From an uncultured Bdellovibrio sp. (GTDB taxonomy: Bacteria; Bdellovibrionota; Bdellovibrionia; Bdellovibrionales; Bdellovibrionaceae), in contig NZ_CAMLDV010000026.1 of NCBI RefSeq assembly GCF_946478835.1, positions 1-30,246 of the forward strand: DNA of 30,246 nucleotides. Direction: 5' to 3'. The position numbers were made by a program, and so were the translations under genes. The notes beneath the pieces are model-generated. The model worked only from the letters and a program-made list of their open reading frames with translations, was not told the origin of the DNA and did no database searches. Within the stretch, counting starts at the first letter, position 1. Every line of letters starts with the position of its first letter. Below are positions 1 to 8,596 of this stretch, piece after piece.

Positions 1-738
1 ACCGACACTGAAGGTCCAATTGTTTTCACTCTTCGTCACATACCAGATTTGTCCTGCGACACCTTTGCGATCAACGACACCGGTGTTGCCTTCATAGATG
101 ATACTGACAGAGTAGGCGATATTTGGAGTCGCTAACTTTTGTACTTCGACTTGAAATCCGCGAACCATATCGGCACCACCGCGAGTGGTGTGAGAGTTTC
201 CGCCCCACATACTGGCTTCGATATTTTTGCGAATGATGTCTTCACGGGCATCCCTGAAATTATAACCAACACCGACAAAAAGAGTGTCGGTGTTCACAGA
301 GCCGGGAACTTGTGCATGGGTGTACTGTGCACGCAAATCAAAGTTAGATCCGTAAACGCGATAAAGAACCGCAATGGCCGCCATGGCCCCGAATTTTTTG
401 TCGTTAAGCTGTTCACCATTCACGGTTGTCGTGTTCATCGAGTAGTAAGGACCGACACCAGCCTGAATGGAAAGATCTTTTGTGATCGGCTGATTGTACC
501 AACCCATCACCGCAAAACCGTCGCGATGATTGTTTTGAGGAGTGCCTTCATTGTAGTACATCACGCCGACGCGGGAGTTTTGGCCGGTTTTGTATTCATA
601 GCCATACTGACCGCCTTGATAGCCTGTTGAGTTGCCATCAGAGGCGCGACCGACACCACCCATGCCATAGACATTGCCGTCGTTAGCCACCGCACTAAAT
701 CCCATGAGCATCGCCAAAGTGAAGGCCATTTTCTTCAT
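1..738 (-). CDS. Outer-membrane beta-barrel-like protein, 3' end cut by window
   Basis: An open frame of 246 codons runs from an ATG at 738 back to base 1 with no stop, so the C-terminus lies outside the window. The first 19 residues form a signal peptide (MKKMAFTLAMLMGFSAVA) followed by NDG, so the protein is exported. The mature part is rich in Gly, Tyr, Asn and Thr with alternating hydrophobic and polar residues, for example GGQYGYEYKTGQNSRVGV and SIQAGVGPYYSMNTTT. That pattern fits transmembrane beta-strands of a small outer-membrane barrel. A ribosome binding site AAGGA sits about 9 bases upstream of the ATG. I cannot assign a specific family or substrate. The barrel call is inference from composition; the gene itself is well supported by signal peptide, RBS and unbroken frame. 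Confidence 0.75.
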   Translation of the reverse strand, partial: MKKMAFTLAMLMGFSAVANDGNVYGMGGVGRASDGNSTGYQGGQYGYEYKTGQNSRVGVMYYNEGTPQNNHRDGFAVMGWYNQPITKDLSIQAGVGPYYSMNTTTVNGEQLNDKKFGAMAAIAVLYRVYGSNFDLRAQYTHAQVPGSVNTDTLFVGVGYNFRDAREDIIRKNIEASMWGGNSHTTRGGADMVRGFQVEVQKLATPNIAYSVSIIYEGNTGVVDRKGVAGQIWYVTKSENNWTFSVG

Positions 739-968
739 CGCGAATTCCTTTTTGAAAAAGTAGACGAGGCTCAAGAAGCAAGCTCTGTGCTGAGTTTCGA
801 ACACCCTAAAACGAAAGAAACGGGGAATGAAAATTACAGTGGCAACAGAAAGCGCAAATTTGCGAGTTCTGCATAGTTCTTAAACGAAGAACCGTTTTTC
901 AGTAGATTTTCATTTGCAGGGAATCAAGCCGCCTTTAAATGCATTTAATACATTTTAGGCCACAAATA

Positions 969-997
969 TTGAGTTTTTAAAGATCCAACCCTATAAC
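969..997 (+). promoter_or_regulatory. Putative sigma70-type promoter of the tonB-like gene
   Basis: A TTGAGT hexamer at 969-974 and a TATAAC hexamer at 992-997 are separated by exactly 17 bases. This matches the housekeeping consensus at four and five of six positions. Transcription would begin near 1004, giving a leader of only about 13 bases before the ATG at 1017. Promoter activity is inferred from the motif alone. Confidence 0.5.
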
Positions 998-1016
998 TGC
1001 GTCTGAAGCGAAGCCT

Positions 1017-1679
1017 ATGAAATTACCGAGAAATTCTTTAAACATAAATAAAACAATTCTTCTCTCTGCCTTACTGCACGGAGGAGCATTCGTATTGGGT
1101 CTTTCGCTGGCTGCTCCAGAAATAGTTCCATTACCAGTAGGTGTGGAACTCATGTACGGCGACGGAGGCCAAGAGCAAGCACCAAAAATCGAAGCAGCCA
1201 AGCCGGTAAAAATAAAAACAGCGGTGGTTGCTGACGACTCCGATGCACCAGCATTGAAAAACGAAAAAGTAGAAACCACACAAGAGCCCCAACAAGCTTC
1301 CACAGGAAAAACAATGGGCTCAGTAGCAGGCACTTCAGAAAAAGGCGCCTTAGAAGGCCGCGAAGGTGTTGCCAACGGCACTGAAGTTTCTCCGGAGGAA
1401 AGATACCTCTACGAAATCAAAAAGCTACTAGAGCGCCGCAAACGCTATCCAGTGATGGCCAAAAAAATGGGCCACACAGGAAAAGTAACAATGCGATTTA
1501 CTTTAGCTGCTGACGGTTCACTGCAGGAAAGCGAAGTCGTAGAAAAAACTCCTTATGATTCCTTGAACAAAGCCGCCCACGAACTGGTAAAAGGCATCGA
1601 CAAAATGAAACCATTCCCCCAAGAAATCCAAAAAACATCTTGGGTCATCACAGTTCCCATTGAATATTCTCTGAACTAA
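1017..1679 (+). CDS. TonB-like energy transducer protein
   Basis: This 220-residue protein has the TonB layout. A short cytoplasmic start is followed by one membrane anchor at about residues 13-32, a polar and partly Pro/Lys/Glu-rich periplasmic spacer (about 50-125) and a C-terminal TonB domain (about 127-220) beginning EERYLYEIKKLLERRKRYP. The anchor carries SALLH at 17-21, matching the S-x-x-x-H motif by which TonB couples to ExbB-ExbD. The C-terminal segment GKVTMRFTLAADGSLQESEV is typical of the family. It would span the periplasm and transmit proton-motive energy to outer-membrane receptors. No exbB or exbD lies in this window. No strong RBS precedes the ATG, but a good promoter lies just upstream. 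A TolA-like role is a weaker alternative. Confidence 0.85.
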   Translation: MKLPRNSLNINKTILLSALLHGGAFVLGLSLAAPEIVPLPVGVELMYGDGGQEQAPKIEAAKPVKIKTAVVADDSDAPALKNEKVETTQEPQQASTGKTMGSVAGTSEKGALEGREGVANGTEVSPEERYLYEIKKLLERRKRYPVMAKKMGHTGKVTMRFTLAADGSLQESEVVEKTPYDSLNKAAHELVKGIDKMKPFPQEIQKTSWVITVPIEYSLN

Positions 1680-1711
1680 ATTTTCAAACGAAGCTCGCGC
1701 CAGAAAAATGC

Positions 1712-1723
1712 ACGAGGCCTCGT
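1712..1723. repeat. 12-bp perfect palindrome between convergent genes
   Basis: ACGAGGCCTCGT is self-complementary and lies in the 75-base gap between the ends of the tonB-like gene and the glycosyltransferase gene. It could form a short hairpin that helps end transcription from either side. There is no clear T-run next to it, so the terminator role is weak. Confidence 0.25.
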
Positions 1724-1754
1724 CTTTCAAATCCTCGCTCGAAGCAATCGGCAA

Positions 1755-3302
1755 TTACTTCGTGATGCCCTGAAAGTTAGTACAGTAATAAACGTAGAAA
1801 GTTCGGGCGTGAATCCCATGACGGAATGTTTTCATTTCTTCTTTTTGGCAAGAATCCCACTTGGCCCATTCCATCGGATCGGCCGGATATTTTTCTGTGC
1901 TCACAAAGATCGCATCTTGTCCTTTGAGATTGTTCATCTCTTCCGGTGATTGCATCACAGTGTAGTTGCTGACAGTAGAACTCAGCATATAGACTTTTTG
2001 CTTCGTGCCCCAAGTAACCTGTGCCGTGTTTTCATAACGGTGAGCTGCAATAAACGGCTTTCTTCCGCTCTCAGCGTGAATTTCTCTTTGGCGGCGATTC
2101 ACGTAGCGGCCTAGATCTTCCCAGCCTGTGAATTCGTTGCTGAAATCGTAAGTGGTTTTCCATTCGCCGTTCGGGTTAAAAAGTTTGTAGGCTTTTGGAA
2201 TCCATGGATACACGAACGGAGTGTAACTGATAAGTCCCAACACGATGAAGAATCCGGCAATACCCCACGTATAGATTTTGTTTCTTGGTTTGACGATTTT
2301 GCGACGGCCCCAGTAAAGACCTTGAGACCAGATGGCCCCAGCACCGATCAACAGCAGTGTGTAAGCAGCCCCACTCCAGTGCGGTTTGTAGTCAGCAAAC
2401 AACGGTTGCGGATAGAAGACGGCAATCGAGGGCACTGTCAGGCAGAATAAAAATCTCCAGCGCGCTTCTTTGATTTTTACAATTGACGTAATGAATGCCA
2501 AGACAATCATCACGTACAAGAACGGTGTTGTGAACAGCAATTGAGCGCCAAAGAACACGAACCAACGTGATAAATTGAAATGCTCGCCCGTATGACGATC
2601 GTGGAATTGATACTTAAATCCGGGCCACTCGTGAACTTGATTCCACCAGAAGATCGGTGTGCACAAGACAGTTGCGATTAAGAAACCCACCCACGGCCAC
2701 GGTGTTAGTAAATCCTTGCGACGATTCGGAGTGGCTAAAAGATAAAGTCCAAACCCCGGTGCTAACAAAGCGATGATGAATTTGGAATTAAGTCCCAGGC
2801 CCATCAAAACGCCGAGCCATAGCCATGTTTTTTTCACGCTCCAACGTTTGTCATCTTCGCGCACGCCTTGCCAGAAGACCCAGGAAGCCGCCACCCAGCA
2901 AAACATAAACGGTGGCTCTGGTGAGGCGACATAACCACCGAAACCCCAAAACGGAGACCACAACAAAATCACGCCGACAAAAATCGCGGCCCATTCGTCG
3001 AACAAATCTTTGGTGAGCTTATAAAGTAAAACAACTGTTCCGACAAAACACAGAAAGCCGGGAAGGCGAACTCCTAAATACGTATCACCCAAAAGACTTG
3101 TTGTGATGGCTTCAAGCCACGCAATCATGCCGGGGTGATCGAAGTAAGAAAGCTGCAACCATTTTGACCAAGACCAGTGATACGCTTCATCGTCGATCAA
3201 ACCAATGTTTAACGAGAAAAAAGCTCGAAATAGCAGTGTAAGAATGAAGAGAATTGTGACTTTCTGCGCTGTACTTTGCTGCTTCCAAAATTCACGAATC
3301 AC
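1755..3302 (-). CDS. Membrane glycosyltransferase, GT39/ArnT-like (PMT_2)
   Basis: This 515-residue protein has many hydrophobic helices and the hallmark of the GT39/GT83 (PMT_2, ArnT-like) family. An acidic motif DDEAYHWSW at residues 37-45 lies in the first periplasmic loop, followed by YFDHPG at 53-58. These enzymes move a sugar from a polyprenyl-phosphate donor to a lipid or protein at the periplasmic face of the inner membrane. Acceptor and sugar cannot be read from the sequence. Translation starts at a GTG at 3302, preceded by AAGGAAA with good spacing. The last ~150 residues form a less hydrophobic periplasmic domain. The gene is convergent with the tonB-like gene and divergent from the metallo-hydrolase gene. 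It may modify lipid A or other envelope glycans, but nothing nearby confirms that. Confidence 0.85.
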   Translation of the reverse strand: MIREFWKQQSTAQKVTILFILTLLFRAFFSLNIGLIDDEAYHWSWSKWLQLSYFDHPGMIAWLEAITTSLLGDTYLGVRLPGFLCFVGTVVLLYKLTKDLFDEWAAIFVGVILLWSPFWGFGGYVASPEPPFMFCWVAASWVFWQGVREDDKRWSVKKTWLWLGVLMGLGLNSKFIIALLAPGFGLYLLATPNRRKDLLTPWPWVGFLIATVLCTPIFWWNQVHEWPGFKYQFHDRHTGEHFNLSRWFVFFGAQLLFTTPFLYVMIVLAFITSIVKIKEARWRFLFCLTVPSIAVFYPQPLFADYKPHWSGAAYTLLLIGAGAIWSQGLYWGRRKIVKPRNKIYTWGIAGFFIVLGLISYTPFVYPWIPKAYKLFNPNGEWKTTYDFSNEFTGWEDLGRYVNRRQREIHAESGRKPFIAAHRYENTAQVTWGTKQKVYMLSSTVSNYTVMQSPEEMNNLKGQDAIFVSTEKYPADPMEWAKWDSCQKEEMKTFRHGIHARTFYVYYCTNFQGITK

Positions 3303-3408
3303 GGGTGTTTTCCTTGTGAGAGATGTCAGAGATCAGTCCTATTATTTCATGGCGCGCAAGGCAACATCTTTCTTGCCTAGAGCAGAGGCTCAATGCGAAT
3401 CTGCTCAG

Positions 3409-4440
3409 ATGAAATGGACCCTCATTGCGACCACAGGATTGCTGCTTTTTTCGGGCTGTCAAAGCTATCGTTATTACGATCCGAAAAAGCCTCATCGTGG
3501 CGAAAATCGTTTTTATAATAACTACGATAATTCTCCCAAAGCGAACTTTTGGAAGTGGCAGTGGGCGCGCCTGACAGACTCAAAGCCCCCAGAGTCGCCA
3601 TTTCAGCCCGTCGTTGTAAAAACGGATACAAATTATCTTCGCAACAATCGCAGCGAAAACACTTTGACGTGGGTGGGACATGCGACGTCGCTTTTGCAAA
3701 TTGAAGGCGTCAATATTTTAATGGACCCGGTGTTCTCTGAGCGTGTGTCTCCGGTGAGTTTTCTGGGGCCCAAACGTCTCACGTCATTGCCTTTTGAAAT
3801 TGCCGATCTTCCCGCAATTGATGTCGTCGTGATTTCTCACGCGCATTACGACCACTTGGATCTTCCAACATTGCGCGAACTTGCAAAGCGAGATGGGAAA
3901 ACTTTATTTCTTGTGCCTTTAGGTGATGAAGCGCTTTTGAATTCGGAAGGAATTAAAAACGTCAAAGAAGTGGACTGGTGGGATCAGTTTGCGTTCAAAA
4001 ACCTGACACTGACATTCACGCCTGCCCAGCACTGGAGTCAGCGGAGTCTTTTTGACACGAACAAAACTCTTTGGGGCGGTTGGCACATACAAGGAAAAAA
4101 TCTCAAAGCTCTTTACACGGGCGATACGGGATACTCGCAAGACTTTGCTGATATTCGCAAAAAATTAGGAGCCGTGGACCTAGCACTCATTCCCATCGGA
4201 GCTTACGAGCCTCGTTGGTTTATGAAAAAGCAACACGTCGATCCCGAAGAAGCCGTAAAAATTCATAAAGATTTAGAATCCAAACTTTCCATCGGCGTTC
4301 ATTGGGGCACATTCCGTTTATCCGACGAAGCGATGGCAGCACCGCCAGAAGATTTGAAAAAAGCTTTAGAAAAAGAAAATCTCAGTGCCGAAGCTTTCCG
4401 TGTTTTAAAGCACGGTGAAATTTTGAAGTTAAATAATTAA
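3409..4440 (+). CDS. NAPE-PLD-like metallo-beta-lactamase-fold hydrolase, lipoprotein
   Basis: The start at 3409 gives 343 residues and a lipoprotein signal peptide ending in LLFSGC, with the lipidated Cys at 17. An upstream in-frame start at 3205 would overlap the divergent gene and lose this signal. The metallo-beta-lactamase fold shows all expected metal ligands: HAHYDH at 144-149, H208 in AQHWS, D239 in TGDTGY and H298 in VHWGTF. The combination of HAHYDHLD, QHWS, TGDTGYS and PIGAYEPRWFM is characteristic of the N-acylphosphatidylethanolamine phospholipase D type within COG2220. It is probably a zinc hydrolase tethered to a membrane facing the periplasm and may act on phospholipid-derived substrates; the substrate is inferred. 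aspA begins 9 bases after its stop, so the two may be co-transcribed. Confidence 0.85.
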   Translation: MKWTLIATTGLLLFSGCQSYRYYDPKKPHRGENRFYNNYDNSPKANFWKWQWARLTDSKPPESPFQPVVVKTDTNYLRNNRSENTLTWVGHATSLLQIEGVNILMDPVFSERVSPVSFLGPKRLTSLPFEIADLPAIDVVVISHAHYDHLDLPTLRELAKRDGKTLFLVPLGDEALLNSEGIKNVKEVDWWDQFAFKNLTLTFTPAQHWSQRSLFDTNKTLWGGWHIQGKNLKALYTGDTGYSQDFADIRKKLGAVDLALIPIGAYEPRWFMKKQHVDPEEAVKIHKDLESKLSIGVHWGTFRLSDEAMAAPPEDLKKALEKENLSAEAFRVLKHGEILKLNN

Positions 4441-4449
4441 AGAGGACTT

Positions 4450-5871
4450 ATGCAAAAATTCCGCGTTGAAAAAGATCTTTTAGGTGAAAAAAATGTTCCC
4501 GCTGACGCCTACTACGGTGTGCATACCGTGCGCGCGATTGAAAACTTTCAGATTTCTGGAAAAACCATTGGCGACAGTGCGTTCTTCGTCCGTGGACTGG
4601 CGCTGGTAAAAAAAGCAACAGCCCTTGCCAATGGCGAACTTGGTACGATCCCGAAAGATATTGCACAATCCATTGTCGAAGCTTGCGACGTGATCTTACA
4701 AGATCCAAAAAAATGGGCTTCGCAATTTCCTTCCGACGTCTATCAAGGGGGAGCAGGAACTTCGGTCAATATGAATGCGAACGAAGTGATTGCCAATATC
4801 GCTTTGGAAAAACGTGGAATTCCAAAGGGCAGTTATTCTGTTATCAATCCCAACGATCACGTGAACAAATGCCAATCCACGAACGACGCTTATCCGACAG
4901 CATTTCGTGTGAGCCTTTATGAGCACATCAATGTCGCAGTTAAAGCTATTGATGAACTAGCAGTGACTTTTGAAAACAAAGGTAAAGAATTTAAGAACGT
5001 TCTTAAGATGGGTCGCACGCAATTGCAAGACGCGGTTCCGATGTCACTCGGCCAAGAGTTCAATGCTTTTGCAACACTTCTAAAAGAAGACAGTCGCCTT
5101 ATTAAAAACGTTCAAAAGTTAATTCTTGAAGTAAACTTGGGTGCCACGGCTATCGGAACGGGCATCAATGCTCCTCCGGGCTATGCGCCTTTAGCGGTGC
5201 AAAAACTTGCCGAAGTCACAGGTTATCCTTTTGAGCAATCCGAAGATTTGATTGAGGCTACAAGTGACTGTGGCGCTTATATTATTATTTCTGGTGCGTT
5301 GAAACGTACGGCTGTGAAGCTTTCTAAAATTTGCAATGACTTGCGTTTACTAAGCTCAGGTCCTCGCGCGGGTCTTAAAGAAATCAATCTGCCAGAGATG
5401 CAAGCAGGTTCTTCCATCATGCCTGCCAAAGTAAATCCGGTGATTCCTGAAGTTGTGAATCAGGTCTCTTTTAAAATTATCGGAAACGATTTAGCCATCA
5501 CCTTAGCGGCGGAGGCCGGGCAGTTGCAACTCAATGTGATGGAGCCAGTGATTGCTTCAAGCATGTTTGAATCTTTGGATCTTCTCACGCACGCGTGCAC
5601 GACTTTGCAAAACAAATGCGTTAAAGGCATTACGGCCAACGTTGAGCGCTGTCGCGATTATGTGATGAATAGCATCGGTATCGTCACATTCCTTGATCCT
5701 TTGATCGGACATGAGGAGGGTGACAAGATTGGTAAAATTTGTGCAGAGACAGGAAGAAGTGTCGCTGACGTGGCTCTTGAAAGGGGCGTTGTCACTCAGG
5801 CGCAGCTCGATGAGATTTTCTCCATCGAGAACCTGCTCAATCCAAAATACATGGGAAAATTAAATAAATAA
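4450..5871 (+). CDS. aspA: Aspartate ammonia-lyase (aspartase)
   Basis: This 473-residue cytoplasmic enzyme, close to the 478 residues of the E. coli protein, would convert L-aspartate to fumarate and ammonia and so feed amino-acid carbon into the citric acid cycle. It belongs to the aspartase/fumarase superfamily. [14 protein letters not shown] near residues 101-114, the [16 protein letters not shown] segment and the [16 protein letters not shown] signature beginning at residue 320 favour aspartase over class II fumarase. Ser321 is the expected catalytic serine of the mobile loop. An AGAGGA ribosome site precedes the ATG. The stop codon directly abuts the stop of the convergent FUSC gene, with no bases between. 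For a protein-eating predator, aspartate breakdown would be a natural energy route; that is inference. Confidence 0.93.
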   Translation: MQKFRVEKDLLGEKNVPADAYYGVHTVRAIENFQISGKTIGDSAFFVRGLALVKKATALANGELGTIPKDIAQSIVEACDVILQDPKKWASQFPSDVYQGGAGTSVNMNANEVIANIALEKRGIPKGSYSVINPNDHVNKCQSTNDAYPTAFRVSLYEHINVAVKAIDELAVTFENKGKEFKNVLKMGRTQLQDAVPMSLGQEFNAFATLLKEDSRLIKNVQKLILEVNLGATAIGTGINAPPGYAPLAVQKLAEVTGYPFEQSEDLIEATSDCGAYIIISGALKRTAVKLSKICNDLRLLSSGPRAGLKEINLPEMQAGSSIMPAKVNPVIPEVVNQVSFKIIGNDLAITLAAEAGQLQLNVMEPVIASSMFESLDLLTHACTTLQNKCVKGITANVERCRDYVMNSIGIVTFLDPLIGHEEGDKIGKICAETGRSVADVALERGVVTQAQLDEIFSIENLLNPKYMGKLNK

Positions 5872-6915
5872 TTATTCGCGGGGAGGCGGGCTGTCTCTCC
5901 AAAGAAATTGGGGGTTCGCAAAAATGACTCCCAAAAGACTTAACAGACAGCCAAGACCGGTCGCTTGTAGACGCAAAAGCGGTGTGTGAGTGTCACCGTG
6001 CTCAATGCTGGGAAGGTCTAGAATCAGCAGCAGCATGATAACGACCACGGCAGAGCCGAGCCAATAACTGCGACTTAAAGCCCAAGGACCCCAAAAGCTA
6101 ATCACTGTTAAAACAAGAATCGCAAGCCACGGTGAGTGGATGGTAAGAATAAGTCCTTCGGCGACAAGAACACCAATCAAAGTTCCAAAAAATCTTTGCA
6201 CGTTTCTGTAAATACTTTGTTTTGCATCAGGTCTCATGATGATGAGCACTGTACCGACCGCCCAATAGCCATGATCGATTTTGAAATAGTCGACAATAAT
6301 TAAAGTTATTAAAACACTCAGGCTGTAACTAAACGCATACAGATGTCGACGTTTTTCTTGTATAAAGGACTCTTTAAGCTTGGTGCGGAGTCGTGCAAAA
6401 GGATTGGGATTGTGACGACGAAGAAAAACTAAGAGCGATAAGAAAAGCACAACACAGAGATATCCCAAGAACGCGTAAGCTAAAGCGGCACCAAAATATT
6501 TTTTAATCGCAACGGAATAAGCACCTGCTAAAATTTGGAACGTGCCAAAAAGAACGGCTCGCTCAAGCTCTGCTCCTTCGCCTCCCATGAGGCCCATCCA
6601 GTACGTGATCGCTAGTAGAATGGGAATCATCAAGGATCTGTGATCTCCGGTCAGAACACCGATAAGCAGTCCGCCTAATAAAAATAAAAATGTCAGTGTG
6701 ATCACCCAAAGGCGATGTCCCAAGGTGCCCAAATGATCGTTGAGCACTAATAAAAATCCGACTAAAGCTCCAAAAATTGACAAAGGCAATTGTCCCAGAA
6801 GCACGCCTATCACCAGCGGAAAACCTGTCGCAAATGCACACACCACCATGCGTGGCCATGGAGAAGGAACAGGATTAATTTTAAGAGCCTCTTGGAGATG
6901 ATGGCGTAAACCCAT
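5872..6915 (-). CDS. FUSC-family inner-membrane protein
   Basis: Starting at the ATG at 6915 gives 347 residues. A longer frame upstream to 7104 would run through the divergent oxidoreductase gene and is not membrane-like. Two blocks of hydrophobic helices (about residues 22-165 and 200-335) flank a basic loop around RRHNPNPFARLRTKLKES. The second block carries HGYWAVGTVLIIMRPD and a following YRNVQRFFGTLIG. This is the pattern of fusaric-acid-resistance/aromatic-acid-exporter-like (FUSC_2) proteins. It is about half the length of AaeB-type exporters and has no adjacent membrane-fusion partner, so export of an aromatic or toxic compound is only a family-based guess. No clear RBS is visible before 6915, so the exact start is uncertain. 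Confidence 0.75.
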   Translation of the reverse strand: MGLRHHLQEALKINPVPSPWPRMVVCAFATGFPLVIGVLLGQLPLSIFGALVGFLLVLNDHLGTLGHRLWVITLTFLFLLGGLLIGVLTGDHRSLMIPILLAITYWMGLMGGEGAELERAVLFGTFQILAGAYSVAIKKYFGAALAYAFLGYLCVVLFLSLLVFLRRHNPNPFARLRTKLKESFIQEKRRHLYAFSYSLSVLITLIIVDYFKIDHGYWAVGTVLIIMRPDAKQSIYRNVQRFFGTLIGVLVAEGLILTIHSPWLAILVLTVISFWGPWALSRSYWLGSAVVVIMLLLILDLPSIEHGDTHTPLLRLQATGLGCLLSLLGVIFANPQFLWRDSPPPRE

Positions 6916-6924
6916 ATGTTTGAG

Positions 6925-6930
6925 TATAAT
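6925..6930 (+). promoter_or_regulatory. Candidate -10 element of the frnE-like gene
   Basis: A perfect TATAAT lies 17 bases before the preferred start at 6948, followed by GAGAGG as the ribosome site. No convincing -35 hexamer is found at the right distance, which would fall in the coding start of the FUSC gene. The call rests on the -10 match and position only. Confidence 0.35.
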
Positions 6931-6947
6931 ATGTGAGAGGTGTGAAT

Positions 6948-7598
6948 ATGAAAAAGAAAATCGTCGTAGAAGCTGTTGTCGACATTGTGTGCCCATGGTG
7001 TTTTGTCGGGAAGAAAAGCCTCTTAGATGCCGTCGCTCAAAGTCGCAGTGAATTTGACATTGAGGTGCGATTTCTGCCGTTTCAATTAGACGCCTCCACT
7101 CCACGCGAGGGAGTCTCCCGCTCTGAATACTTGAAAAAGAAGTTTGGCAGTGACAGCCGCTTTCAGGCAGCAGAAGAGATGGTGCAAAAAGCCGCGAAAG
7201 CCGCCGGCACAGAAATCCATTTTGAAAAGATGCACGTGCATATCAACACGTTTGATTGCCATCGTCTTATCTGGTGGGCGACCCAAGATGGAAAACAAGT
7301 CGAAGTCACAACAGCCATCTACGATGCTTACTTTGTGAAGGGTGAAGACCTTTCGAAAACTGAAAATCTAAAAGTTGCGATGAGTCGCGCCGGTTACGAA
7401 CCGCAAAAGGTCGAAGAATTTTTAAAGAGTTCCCAAGGCATTCAAGAAGTGCAAAATCTCATTGAAGAGGCTTACAACTTAGGAGTCAGCGGCGTGCCGT
7501 TTTTTATTCTGAATCGGGAAATAGGAATTTCAGGAGCCCAGCCGAAAGAGATTTTCTTGCAGGCATTTCAGGAAACAGAAATTCATCAGGAGGATTGA
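6948..7598 (+). CDS. FrnE-like DsbA-family oxidoreductase
   Basis: This 216-residue protein has a thioredoxin-fold start (KKKIVVEAVVDIVCPWCFVG) with the redox pair C15-P-W-C18, then a helical insertion, then the GVSGVPFFILN segment bearing the cis-proline. This is the FrnE/2-hydroxychromene-2-carboxylate-isomerase branch of the DsbA superfamily. No signal peptide is present, so it acts in the cytoplasm, probably in thiol-disulfide exchange during oxidative stress. The ATG at 6948 is preferred over a GTG at 6933 because GAGAGG at 6935-6940 is correctly spaced and a TATAAT lies at 6925-6930. The last 95 bases overlap the convergent binding-protein gene. Only 32 bases separate its start from the divergent FUSC start. 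Confidence 0.88.
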   Translation: MKKKIVVEAVVDIVCPWCFVGKKSLLDAVAQSRSEFDIEVRFLPFQLDASTPREGVSRSEYLKKKFGSDSRFQAAEEMVQKAAKAAGTEIHFEKMHVHINTFDCHRLIWWATQDGKQVEVTTAIYDAYFVKGEDLSKTENLKVAMSRAGYEPQKVEEFLKSSQGIQEVQNLIEEAYNLGVSGVPFFILNREIGISGAQPKEIFLQAFQETEIHQED

Positions 7599-8358
7599 TC
7601 ACTACGACTTCCATAGGTGCTGGGTGAGTTCCAAACCACTTTTGATGGAGAGTTTTAAACTCTCCATTTTTTTTAACGTCAGTAAACGCCTTTTGCCATT
7701 TCTCTACCGTTTCTTTTGATGTGCCCCGTGAGAAAGCGAAATAAAGAGAACTTTTTTTCAGAAGGGAAAAAGCTTTTTGCGCGGCATCTGTAGGATAGCC
7801 AGCTTCTTTCAAGAGTTCTTTTATTACCAAAGCATCTTCACAGATAAAATCCAAACGTCCTGCCATCAGCATCTTTAAATTGCTGAGAGGGGAGTTCACA
7901 GGAACTATTTTATTAAAATTATATTCTTCCAGAGTTTTTTGAAAGACGGTGCCACGATGAACTCCGACGGTGAATTTTTCCCGGATTTCATCTAACGTGT
8001 GAATTTCCGCGGGAAAAGAACGGCGCGTGTAGAGCGCGATTTCGCCGTTGGCAATCGGACCTAACAGAGTAAAAAGTTTTTCTCTTTCCGGAGTGCGGGT
8101 CATCGTGAAAAGAAGAACGTTGGGCTTTGTGTTAACCAGCTGATAACCACGAGGCCACGGTACGACTTCGATAGCGTCGTTTGAGTTCATGCGTTTTTGC
8201 AAAAGCTGCGTAAGTTCGACTGCCATGCCCTGAGGGGCGCCGGATTTTTCGTAGGTAACAGGAGGCCAGTTCTCCGTCAAAATTCTTAACCGGGAATTTT
8301 GTGCCGAAGAAATCTGAGCAAGTAGCATAAGAAAGACAAATAACAGAACTCGGGCCAT
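7504..8358 (-). CDS. Periplasmic solute-binding protein, SBP_bac_3-like (orphan)
   Basis: This 284-residue protein starts with a clear signal peptide (cleavage after ISSAQ near residue 20). The mature part reads RLRILTENWPPVTYEKSGAPQ, followed by GMAVELTQLLQKRM. This is typical of the family 3 solute-binding fold found in amino-acid ABC importers and in sensor domains. Later MLMAGRLDFICEDALVIKEL is the usual second-lobe segment. It should sit free in the periplasm and bind a small ligand, probably an amino acid or similar. No permease or ATPase gene is nearby, so it may serve a distant transporter or another receptor. Its final 95 bases overlap the convergent frnE-like gene. Two other proteins in this window, starting at 15202 and 28388, belong to the same broad type. 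Confidence 0.8.
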   Translation of the reverse strand: MARVLLFVFLMLLAQISSAQNSRLRILTENWPPVTYEKSGAPQGMAVELTQLLQKRMNSNDAIEVVPWPRGYQLVNTKPNVLLFTMTRTPEREKLFTLLGPIANGEIALYTRRSFPAEIHTLDEIREKFTVGVHRGTVFQKTLEEYNFNKIVPVNSPLSNLKMLMAGRLDFICEDALVIKELLKEAGYPTDAAQKAFSLLKKSSLYFAFSRGTSKETVEKWQKAFTDVKKNGEFKTLHQKWFGTHPAPMEVVVINPPDEFLFPEMPARKSLSAGLLKFLFPDSE

Positions 8359-8434
8359 AACATCATCTTAGCATAAAGAAGCGGGCTGAAATGTTACGAC
8401 GGTGACAGCTTTGTCTTTACACAAGAACTTCCGT

Positions 8435-8521
8435 TCAAAGTCCTGCCGCATTTCCAAGAACAATAAGAATGATGAGGCTTCCGCCGACAAAGAGGGAAGT
8501 TAGGAATTGATTTCGGAACAT
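8435..8521 (-). CDS. Possible 28-residue membrane peptide
   Basis: A short frame from the ATG at 8521 to a TGA at 8435 encodes a peptide beginning MFRNQFLTSLFVGGS and ending VLGNAAGL. Its middle is a continuous hydrophobic stretch of Leu, Ile, Val, Phe and Gly long enough to cross a membrane once. GGAGG lies seven bases upstream of the ATG, one of the better ribosome sites in the window. It lies between two longer genes on the same strand and would otherwise be empty sequence. I do not recognise a family. The strong RBS and helix-like composition support translation, but a peptide this short can arise by chance. Confidence 0.45.
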   Translation of the reverse strand: MFRNQFLTSLFVGGSLIILIVLGNAAGL

Positions 8522-8596
8522 GGTGATCCTCCAAGCCTTCAGTGCAATCATAATCCTTGAAGGAATCACTAGGGAGCTGTTTTTTAGAATAAAACT

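Noticed and set aside
139..630. Plus-strand open frame of 163 codons
   Set aside because: It is the antisense shadow of the barrel-protein gene on the minus strand, which has a signal peptide and ribosome site.
3205..3408. Upstream extension of the metallo-hydrolase gene
   Set aside because: It overlaps the divergent glycosyltransferase start and would bury the lipoprotein signal; the start at 3409 is better.
5970..5985. GACGCAAA string resembling part of a cyclic-di-GMP riboswitch
   Set aside because: It lies inside the FUSC coding sequence and none of the other conserved riboswitch elements are near.
6916..7104. Upstream extension of the FUSC gene
   Set aside because: It is antisense to the oxidoreductase gene, is not membrane-like and has no ribosome site.
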